Assembly: GCF_034927245.1 (NCBI RefSeq)
Contig: NZ_JAYFQK010000003.1
Location: 62,001 to 126,000, forward strand
Length of the DNA: 64,000 nt
From: Desulfitobacterium_A sp034927245
GTDB taxonomy: Bacteria; Bacillota; Desulfitobacteriia; Desulfitobacteriales; Desulfitobacteriaceae
Direction: 5' to 3'
Below, piece by piece: positions 18,168 to 25,380 of this stretch. The notes under the pieces were generated by a model. That model was not told where the DNA came from. It worked only from the letters and a program-made list of their open reading frames with translations, and did no database searches. The position numbers were made by a program, and so were the translations under genes. Every line of letters starts with the position of its first letter. Position 1 is the stretch's first letter.

Positions 18168-20168
18168 CTAAGTGGTTTGTCTCTTCAGTTTAATTTGTCT
18201 ATTGGCTTCTATACGCAAGGGAACGTGTTCGATTTTGACATCAGTGTGTTCAAGTCCAAACCATCGTACCGGCGAAACTGTAATTTTCTTTACTTTGAGT
18301 CTGAATTGCATAATCAATCGCTGATATAAAGGAAGGTCGGTATCATTCGGAAGCTCTTCGCGAACTAATATAAAACAAAAATCTCCAACTTTACGATTAA
18401 CATCATTTGTAGAATAGAATTGGGGTTGTTCTTTTACTTCATGCGACTCCATGAGATCCGTTACAATTTGCCTTAAATACGTGCTCACTTTTTGCTGAAC
18501 CCTAAATCCTAAGCGCAATTGTATCTTAAAAACATAATCAGTATCGAAATTTTCAACGCTATATTCCATTGTCCTTGGTTCATCGGTTACTTGAACATTG
18601 ATAAACCAATAGACTTCCGCTCTTTTTGGTCGTTTATCTAAAATCGAGTAAATAATTTCATTGTTTATTTGTCCCGGTTTAGACTTGCTCGTTAGATAAA
18701 CTAAATTCGTTGCATATATAGGGAAGTGTTCATCCTTCCTTAGTTTTCCCAGCTTGAAGCTATAATCTTTCAGTGAAACTTCTTTGGACACGACTTGTTC
18801 CAATATGGATGCTTTGTACCATAAAATCATTAAAATAAATAATATAGAAGCGATGAATACCGTGACAAACCCACCGTGAAAGAATTTAGAAACACTTGAA
18901 ATGAAAAAGGCAGTTTCCAGAGTTCCAAAAGTAGCAACCATAAGAACCGAAAGCACCTTGGGAATCTTTCGTTTAACCAGGTACTGGAACAGCAAGATTG
19001 TCGTCATCAACATAGTAACGGTAATCGCCAATCCATATGCCGATTCCATGTGTGCGGAGGTTTTGAAAAATAGAACCACGCCGATACAAGATAACATTAA
19101 GAGAATGTTAACGGTAGGAATATACATTTGTCCTTTAGACAGAGCCGGATAGTAGATTTGTAATCGCGGCAATAAATTTAATTTAATCGCTTCCGAAACG
19201 AGTGTAAATGACCCCGAAATTAAGGCCTGTGAAGCAATAATTGCTGCCAAGGTAGCGAAAACGACACCAAAGATGCGTAAGTTTTGGGGCATGACTTCAA
19301 AAAACGGATTAAATCCGGCCATGTTTTGGAGCACTTGATTGTCTTTAACCTGTAACAACCATGCGCCTTGACCAAAATAGTTCAGTATCAAGCAGACTTT
19401 GACAAAAGGCCATGTCCCGTATATATTTTTTCGGCCTACATGTCCCAAATCCGAATACAATGCTTCTGCCCCCGTGGTCGCTAAAAATACACTGCCCAAG
19501 ATCGCAAAACCGGCTTTATTATGTTCACTGAACAACAGTTTAATGCCATAATAAGGAGAAAAGGATTTTAGGATATCAAGGCTTCCAAAGAGGTGGACAA
19601 TTCCGAGAAGTCCTAACATTAGAAACCATAATAACATTATAGGCCCAAATAATCGGCCGATGAGTTCAGTCCCTGTTCTTTGAACCAGGAACAGAAAGCA
19701 AAGAATAACAATAGTAATTATAACGACTATGGATTGACTCGAACCAAAGCTGTTGACGAAGATCGGAATCCCTTTTAATCCTTCCACAGCAGAGGTTACG
19801 GTAACGGCCGGAGTTAGAATACTATCCGCAAGGAGTGCTGCTCCCCCAATCATTGCCGGGTAAATCAGCCAAGCCCCCATCTTACGAATTAAAGAATAGA
19901 GTGCAAAAATGCCACCTTCCCCGTGATTATCTGCTTTAAGTGCAATGAGGACGTATTTAATAGTTGTAAGTAATGTAAGAGTCCAAAAAATAAGAGAAAG
20001 GGAACCGTAAACAAACTCAGGGGTAATTGATTCTAATCCACCGTTACCCGCAACTAACGCTTTCATAACGTATAACGGAGAAGTACCAATATCACCATAA
20101 ACAACACCAATCGTTACAAGCATACCTGCTAAGGTTAAAGGTCGATCCTTGTAGAATGTCTTTTCCAT
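18168..20168 (-). CDS. kup: Kup-family potassium uptake protein
   Basis: Kup proteins are proton-coupled K+ importers of the cytoplasmic membrane. The 666-aa protein has the N-terminal signature VVYGDIGTSPLYVMKAL, about twelve hydrophobic segments over residues 1-450, and a soluble C-terminal domain of about 200 residues. GAAGGGATAGAATTT precedes the start. It is convergent with pyrE and divergent from cbiM. In Firmicutes such genes are often under a c-di-AMP riboswitch; none could be recognised in the AT-rich upstream region. Confidence 0.92.
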   Translation of the reverse strand: MEKTFYKDRPLTLAGMLVTIGVVYGDIGTSPLYVMKALVAGNGGLESITPEFVYGSLSLIFWTLTLLTTIKYVLIALKADNHGEGGIFALYSLIRKMGAWLIYPAMIGGAALLADSILTPAVTVTSAVEGLKGIPIFVNSFGSSQSIVVIITIVILCFLFLVQRTGTELIGRLFGPIMLLWFLMLGLLGIVHLFGSLDILKSFSPYYGIKLLFSEHNKAGFAILGSVFLATTGAEALYSDLGHVGRKNIYGTWPFVKVCLILNYFGQGAWLLQVKDNQVLQNMAGFNPFFEVMPQNLRIFGVVFATLAAIIASQALISGSFTLVSEAIKLNLLPRLQIYYPALSKGQMYIPTVNILLMLSCIGVVLFFKTSAHMESAYGLAITVTMLMTTILLFQYLVKRKIPKVLSVLMVATFGTLETAFFISSVSKFFHGGFVTVFIASILFILMILWYKASILEQVVSKEVSLKDYSFKLGKLRKDEHFPIYATNLVYLTSKSKPGQINNEIIYSILDKRPKRAEVYWFINVQVTDEPRTMEYSVENFDTDYVFKIQLRLGFRVQQKVSTYLRQIVTDLMESHEVKEQPQFYSTNDVNRKVGDFCFILVREELPNDTDLPLYQRLIMQFRLKVKKITVSPVRWFGLEHTDVKIEHVPLRIEANRQIKLKRQTT

Positions 20169-20373
20169 AAATTCTATCCCTTCATATCAGTTAATAATGT
20201 TCAGTCAGACAAACCTATTATTCCAATCCTTTCATATAATAATTATCAATCTGAATTATTCACAGATCTTTTGAGAAGTGGTTAGACGGGATTTTTAATA
20301 GAGCTACTTTATCGCAAATTATCCTTAATTTCAATCACAAAATTAAATATATTACCCGCTCAAAAATTGAATT

Positions 20374-20520
20374 ATAATTTAGAAAATTAAACATACCTAA
20401 GAAGCAGGATTATTATTCGTAACGTCGAACACTTTTAAACAACAAGATAATTATGATGAGAAAGCAAGACCATGGAGGTCTGCCCACAGTAAAGGGCACT
20501 CTATGGTCATTTCTTTTTTT
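20374..20520 (+). promoter_or_regulatory. Putative cbiMQO leader with attenuator; class not recognised
   Basis: A TATAAT hexamer at 20374-20379 could start a leader of about 135 bases that ends in the terminator at 20468-20520. No plus-strand gene lies upstream (kup is divergent), so a terminator here implies a regulated leader. AGACC (20467-20471) can pair with GGTCT further on, which would break the terminator's left arm. AGACCATGGAGGTCTGCC loosely resembles the B12 box, but the rest of a cobalamin riboswitch is missing. The remainder of 20169-20588 is AT-rich, with nothing else recognisable. Confidence 0.4.
20468..20520 (+). terminator. Intrinsic terminator upstream of cbiM
   Basis: GACCATGGAG...GCCC pairs with GGGC...CTCTATGGTC (20468-20508) and is followed by TTTCTTTTTTT. 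It ends about 70 bases before the cbiM start, which is typical of a transcription attenuator. Confidence 0.75.
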
Positions 20521-20588
20521 AAAGGACATTATAAAAATAAATAAATCCGGGATAAATAAATCCGGGGAATGAGAATGGAGGGGTAAAG

Positions 20589-21656
20589 ATGCACATGGCT
20601 GATGCCTTACTTTCACCGGCTGTAGGGGTAACCATGTGGGCTGTAACCGCGGGGGCAGCCGCTTATTCAATTAAAAAGGTTCAAGAGGATATGGATGAGA
20701 AGAAAATTCCGTTGATGGGGGTTATGGGTGCATTCGTATTTGCTGCGCAAATGATCAATTTTGCGATACCGGGTACAGGTTCAAGCGGACATCTTGGAGG
20801 CGGTATGCTGCTTGCTATTCTGCTTGGGCCCTATGCCGGTTTTTTAACAATGGCTTCTGTTCTCTTGATTCAGGCCCTTTTTTTTGCAGACGGGGGTTTG
20901 CTTGCGTTTGGATGTAATGTTTTTAACCTGGGCTTTTATACGTGCTTTATCGCCTATCCTTTTATATATAAATGGTTTACACGCAAAGGAATAAATTCGA
21001 AGAGACTTCTTGCTGCCTGCTTGACAGCTGCGATAGTCGCCTTGCAATTAGGCTCCTTCAGTGTGGTTGTTGAAACATTCCTGTCCGGGAAAACGGAATT
21101 GCCCTTTTCGACGTTTCTGCTTATCATGCAGCCAATCCACCTGGCGATTGGCGTGGTCGAAGGGCTTGTAACAGCATCAGTCGTTACTTTTGTCTGGAAA
21201 GCGCGTCCGGAGATTCTCGAAACTGTTTTGAGGGGTGAAGCCCTGGGCAGTGTTTCCCTTAAAAAGGTTCTGGCGGGGTTTACCCTGGGTGCGGTGCTTA
21301 TCGGCGGTGTTTTTTCTTGGTTTGCCTCTACTAATCCTGACGGGCTTGAATGGTCGATGTTTAAAACAGCGGGGACGGCTGAACTTGAAGCCAATGATGG
21401 TTTGCATACTTCTTTAGGCAATTTGCAAAACCAGACGGCAATTTTACCGGATTACGGCTTTAAGACAAGCGGGAATGGAGAAAATGAAGCGGCAGTATCG
21501 AAGGATGCAGAGAAACAATCGCGGTCTTTCGTTGATGCGGGTACAAGTGTTGCAGGGTTGGTCGGCGGGGCATTAACCCTTGGCTTGGCAGCTTTGTCAG
21601 GGATCGCAATCAGCATGGTCAAAAGAAGAAGGAAAAAGGCAACAACTGAAGGATAA
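20589..21656 (+). CDS. cbiM: ECF-type cobalt/nickel transporter substrate-binding subunit, CbiM-PDGLE fusion
   Basis: CbiM is the membrane S-component that binds Co2+ or Ni2+. The 355-aa protein begins MHMADALLSPAVG; the N-terminal amine and His2 coordinate metal in this family. About six membrane segments follow, then a C-terminal extension with TNPDGLEW, the PDGLE domain that replaces the separate CbiN/NikN subunit, and a final hydrophobic helix near the C terminus. GGAGGGGTAAAG precedes the start. Metal choice cannot be told from sequence alone; no cobalamin genes are adjacent. Confidence 0.9.
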   Translation: MHMADALLSPAVGVTMWAVTAGAAAYSIKKVQEDMDEKKIPLMGVMGAFVFAAQMINFAIPGTGSSGHLGGGMLLAILLGPYAGFLTMASVLLIQALFFADGGLLAFGCNVFNLGFYTCFIAYPFIYKWFTRKGINSKRLLAACLTAAIVALQLGSFSVVVETFLSGKTELPFSTFLLIMQPIHLAIGVVEGLVTASVVTFVWKARPEILETVLRGEALGSVSLKKVLAGFTLGAVLIGGVFSWFASTNPDGLEWSMFKTAGTAELEANDGLHTSLGNLQNQTAILPDYGFKTSGNGENEAAVSKDAEKQSRSFVDAGTSVAGLVGGALTLGLAALSGIAISMVKRRRKKATTEG

Positions 21657-21725
21657 GAACAACCGAAGCATAAGAGAGAATAATGAATCAGTTTAGTGAA
21701 AAATTTGTGCTTAGGATTTGATAAT

Positions 21726-22535
21726 ATGTTAAATATAATGAATTCGATTTATGATATAAGACTATTAGATGATCTGGCTCGGAGGGAAACCTCAATTCAT
21801 AGGCTGCATCCGCTGGCCAAGCTTCTGACGACAGCCGTTTATTTGATTGTGGTTGTTTCCTTCGATCGTTACGAAATCAGCCGCCTTTTGCCGTTGTTTT
21901 TCTATCCGATTCTCATTTTTGCTTTTGCCGAGATTCCGGTCAAACCGATTCTTAAGCGCTTGCTGTGGGTGGAGCCCTTTGTGATCGGTATAGGTATCCT
22001 TAATCCGGTGTTCGACCCGCAAATGATAACTTTCGCCGGGCTTGAAATTTCCAGGGGGTGGATCACTTTCCTTTCGATCTTTACCAAGGGAAGTTTAACA
22101 GTTATTGCTGCGCTTTTGTTGATCGCGGTTACGGGAATGGACAAACTGGCGGAGGCGTTAAGAATGTTAAGGGTCCCTAAAGTTTTTGTGCTTCAGTTAT
22201 TGCTGACATATCGGTATATTTCCGTATTGATGGAGGAAGTGGGCACGACTTTGAGGGCCTATTCTTTAAGGGCTCCCGGTCAAAAGGGTATTCAACGCCA
22301 TGTTTGGGGATCACTGGTAGGACAAATGTTTCTCCGTACCTTTGACAGAGCTCAAAGGGTCTATCAGGCAATGATTTTGAGGGGTTTCACCGGAGAATAC
22401 ATCACAGGAAGCAATTCCAAAATGAGACTTAAGGATTTTGCCTTTTTAGCGGGGTGGAGCTTATTTTTTATCATCATAAGGCTTTTTGACTTACCTATGC
22501 TGTTAGGGTTAATTGTTACAGGGGTGATCAGATAA
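21726..22535 (+). CDS. cbiQ: ECF transporter T-component, CbiQ
   Basis: CbiQ is the transmembrane coupling protein joining CbiM to the CbiO ATPase. The 269-aa protein has five or six hydrophobic segments and the family's Ala-Arg-Gly-type coupling motifs, visible here as SLRAPGQKG and MILRGFTGEY. The start is uncertain: the ATG at 21726 has only a weak AGGAT upstream; a GTG at 21696 and an ATG at 21738 are alternatives. The stop overlaps cbiO by one base (TAATG). Confidence 0.87.
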   Translation: MLNIMNSIYDIRLLDDLARRETSIHRLHPLAKLLTTAVYLIVVVSFDRYEISRLLPLFFYPILIFAFAEIPVKPILKRLLWVEPFVIGIGILNPVFDPQMITFAGLEISRGWITFLSIFTKGSLTVIAALLLIAVTGMDKLAEALRMLRVPKVFVLQLLLTYRYISVLMEEVGTTLRAYSLRAPGQKGIQRHVWGSLVGQMFLRTFDRAQRVYQAMILRGFTGEYITGSNSKMRLKDFAFLAGWSLFFIIIRLFDLPMLLGLIVTGVIR

Positions 22536-23317
22536 TGAGTCATCATAAAATTGAAGTCAAAAATTTGCATTTTACCTATCCCGATGATCATGAAGCCGTG
22601 AAAAATATGTCTTTTGTCATCCATCACGGCGAGTCCGTAGGTATTATCGGTGCAAATGGTGCGGGAAAATCGACACTTCTAATGCTTCTCATGGGTGTTC
22701 TTTTTCCTGATCGAGGAGAAGTCTTAGTCGGTGATGTTCATGTTACTAAAAAGACCTTGCCCCTTATCCGTCAAAGATTAGGCATTGTCTTTCAAAATCC
22801 CGATGATCAGTTGTTTATGACAACGGTCTATGACGATGTTGCCTTCGGGCCGCGAAATTATAAACTGGATGAGAAGGAAGTTGCTGAGCGCGTAAAACAG
22901 GCTTTGGATATGGTGGGAATATATCACTTGAAGGACAGGGCCCCTTATAAACTGTCCGGCGGAGAAAAGCGGGCGGCAGCCATTGCTTCCGTACTTTCAA
23001 TGCAGCCTGATGTCTTGATTATGGATGAACCTACGGCGGCTTTGGATCCCAAATCAAGACGGAGAGTGATCCAGCTGCTTAACGGTTTTAAACACACGAA
23101 AATCATCACAAGTCATGATTTAGATATGACATATGAAACATGTCAACGCATCATTGTGATTCAAAACGGTGAGATTGCCGCAGACGGACCCAGAGAGGAA
23201 ATTTTGACGAATGAGGAATTGCTGGATCGATGCGGGTTAGAAATGCCGCTTTCACTCCAAAATTGTCCCGTGTGCGGGCACAAGAAATCGGTCATTCGAT
23301 TAGCTGGCACAAACTAA
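22535..23317 (+). CDS. cbiO: ECF transporter ATPase, CbiO
   Basis: CbiO supplies energy for metal uptake. The 260-aa ABC ATPase has the Walker A motif GANGAGKST, the CbiO-type Q-loop FQNPDDQLFMTTVYDDVAFGP, signature LSGGEKR and Walker B VLIMDEPTAALD. After the ATPase core, the last ~20 residues contain CPVCGHK, a CxxC pair not usual in CbiO and possibly metal-binding. It is followed by a strong hairpin shared with the convergent rqcH. Confidence 0.9.
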   Translation: MSHHKIEVKNLHFTYPDDHEAVKNMSFVIHHGESVGIIGANGAGKSTLLMLLMGVLFPDRGEVLVGDVHVTKKTLPLIRQRLGIVFQNPDDQLFMTTVYDDVAFGPRNYKLDEKEVAERVKQALDMVGIYHLKDRAPYKLSGGEKRAAAIASVLSMQPDVLIMDEPTAALDPKSRRRVIQLLNGFKHTKIITSHDLDMTYETCQRIIVIQNGEIAADGPREEILTNEELLDRCGLEMPLSLQNCPVCGHKKSVIRLAGTN

Positions 23318-23337
23318 ATTACAGTATTTAAAAGAGC

Positions 23338-23374
23338 AGGGGCTATGTTGAAACTCAGGTTTCACATAGCCCCT
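23338..23374. terminator. Bidirectional terminator between cbiO and rqcH
   Basis: AGGGGCTATG(T)TGAAAC pairs with GTTTCACATAGCCCCT across a TCAG loop. Read on the minus strand it is followed by CTGCTCTTTTAAAT, so it should end rqcH transcripts; on the plus strand the T-tract is poor. Confidence 0.75.
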
Positions 23375-23404
23375 ACCGACCTTTAAAGCTCTAAAGCTTT
23401 GATA

Positions 23405-25255
23405 TTATTCCGTACTTTTTTCCGTTGCCAGCAATCGCTCGATAACTTCCGGTTTTGGCGTGAGATACAATGTCCAGTTTGTTTCATAAATAACCATACC
23501 GGGTTTAGCGGCATTGGGCTTTTTGATATTCTTAACATGGGTATAATCCACGGGTACAAGTGTGGAGCCTTTGGCCTGGCTGAAGTGGATAGCCAGAGCC
23601 GCCGCTTCTTCAAGTGTCAGGTCATCGGGGAATTCCTCCCCATCCTCGAGGGGGATCAGTACGTGTGAGCCGGGTATGTTTTTAACATGGAGCCAAAGGT
23701 CATGAGGGCGTCCCTTTTTTAGGGTGAGCCAGTCGTTTTGACGATTGTTTTTCCCGACAAGAATCATCCGGCCCGAATCGGAAAGATAGATTTTGGGCTG
23801 GGGTACTTCGGGTTTATTGCTTTGTTTTTTCTTGGCGGTGCCTTTATTCGGGAATTTGCCGGCTTTTTTGGAGGTGTTTTTGTGGGTATGCTTGCCGGCA
23901 AGATATTCCTGATCGATTAACTCTTTGTGAATTTCCTCGAGTTCAGAGGAAGTAGAGGCTTGTTCGAGACTGAGCAAAACGGATTCCAAGTAATTAACCT
24001 CATTTAAAGAGGCCGATCTGAGGGGCTCCGTTTTCTGTAATGTAGCCTTGGCTTTGTTATAACGCCGGTAATAATGTTGAGAATTATCAATTCCACTGAG
24101 ACGGGGGTCCAAGGGGATCGTGATTTTCGGGAGAGTTTCCTCATTATAATCTTCAGCGACAATTTCTGTCATTCCTAAGGTTATCCGGTAAAGATTGGCG
24201 GTGATTAACTCTCCCCATCTTGAATATTTAAAGGATTTCTCCGCATTGGCCATTGTTTCTTCATAAATGCCCAGCTTTTTTTGCATATGGTCAAGATTTT
24301 CCCGTACGATCTTATGCAGGGAGCCGCGTTTGGCTTCAAGATTATTATTGGAAGCTTTAGCATGATAAAAGCGTTCAATGGCATCATCAAGCGAAGGAAA
24401 GGTTTCAGTAGCTAACCCCTGATATTGCTGATAGGGAACAAACGAAAAGGCAGTGGGCAGTCCGCTTTTAGCGGAGCCCGCATGATAATAAAGGCAGGGC
24501 TCGGTTTGGGGAAGAGTCGCGGGGTTGGCCAGGATAAGATAGCCTTGGAAAACGCGGGAGAGATCGATATCCCCGCACTGTTCAAGGCGAACGGTAAGCT
24601 TGAGTCCTGCACGAACGACGATTTCCCGAGCGAGTTCCGGGCTGACTCCATTAAAGTGTTTCACCAGGAGGTCGGTAAGTTTACCGGAGAGCTCTTCTTG
24701 CAGCAGCACAGAACGAAATGCTTCTTCATCAGATAGGGGATCGACTTTCCCTTGTGAGGGAGGAAGAATATAGGTCCGCCCCGGCAGGACTTCGCGGTGG
24801 CGGCTGACGGCATGAGAATAACGTTTCAGGCCATCAAGAATAACCTGCTTTACAGGATCGACAAGGATCAGATTACTGTGTTTGCCCATGATTTCCAGAT
24901 AAAGCCGGAGGGTGGCAAGATCTCCGTACTCATTGTAATTTTGAAAGGTTATAAGTACGATCCGCTCAAGCCCGATTTGTTCAATGTTTTGAATCTTGCT
25001 CCCCTCAAGGTGTTTGCGAAGGATCATGCAAAACATCGGCGGGGAGGCGGGATTCTTTTTATTTTCTTGCGTGAGATGCAAGCGGGCAGAAGTGGCGCTG
25101 ACATTTAACAGCAAGCGCAGCGACCTGCCTTGGTTGCGGAGGAAGAGATGAATTTCCTCCTTTTCAGGTTGATTGACTTTATCGATGCGCGCTCCGATGA
25201 GCTGAGGAGCGAGTTCTTTAACAAGATGATTAAGGGTTACCCCATCAAGAGCCAT
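23405..25255 (-). CDS. rqcH: Rqc2/NEMF homologue RqcH (NFACT family)
   Basis: RqcH binds stalled 50S-peptidyl-tRNA complexes and recruits tRNA-Ala to add C-terminal alanine tails for degradation. The 616-aa protein begins MALDGVTLNHLVKELAPQL. It has an N-terminal NFACT-N domain, a central coiled-coil and HhH region (about 290-440), and a C-terminal NFACT-R domain with DLWLHVKNIPGSHVLI and VDYTHVKNIKKP. A basic linker around residues 455-485 is rich in Lys and Asn. It is the counterpart of B. subtilis yloA, in the same syntenic place, but on the opposite strand to the surrounding run. Confidence 0.93.
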   Translation of the reverse strand: MALDGVTLNHLVKELAPQLIGARIDKVNQPEKEEIHLFLRNQGRSLRLLLNVSATSARLHLTQENKKNPASPPMFCMILRKHLEGSKIQNIEQIGLERIVLITFQNYNEYGDLATLRLYLEIMGKHSNLILVDPVKQVILDGLKRYSHAVSRHREVLPGRTYILPPSQGKVDPLSDEEAFRSVLLQEELSGKLTDLLVKHFNGVSPELAREIVVRAGLKLTVRLEQCGDIDLSRVFQGYLILANPATLPQTEPCLYYHAGSAKSGLPTAFSFVPYQQYQGLATETFPSLDDAIERFYHAKASNNNLEAKRGSLHKIVRENLDHMQKKLGIYEETMANAEKSFKYSRWGELITANLYRITLGMTEIVAEDYNEETLPKITIPLDPRLSGIDNSQHYYRRYNKAKATLQKTEPLRSASLNEVNYLESVLLSLEQASTSSELEEIHKELIDQEYLAGKHTHKNTSKKAGKFPNKGTAKKKQSNKPEVPQPKIYLSDSGRMILVGKNNRQNDWLTLKKGRPHDLWLHVKNIPGSHVLIPLEDGEEFPDDLTLEEAAALAIHFSQAKGSTLVPVDYTHVKNIKKPNAAKPGMVIYETNWTLYLTPKPEVIERLLATEKSTE

Positions 25256-25380
25256 GTTATGAGAACCCCTTTCTTAATAATTGTTGATATAGTATACCAC
25301 AATTTATGGTCATTTTTCTTTTTCCTCCCGAATAAGCATGTACAAAAAGGTAGGATAGGATTTGAAGGAGGAGGAAAGGA

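Noticed and set aside
20330..20520. Complete cobalamin riboswitch ahead of cbiM
   Set aside because: Only a loose B12-box-like stretch is present; the conserved core helices are missing.
20169..20588. c-di-AMP (ydaO) riboswitch ahead of kup
   Set aside because: The region is AT-rich and lacks the conserved paired motifs of that class.
20954..21421. 155-aa minus-strand frame opposite cbiM
   Set aside because: It is antisense to a well-supported gene and has no recognisable features.
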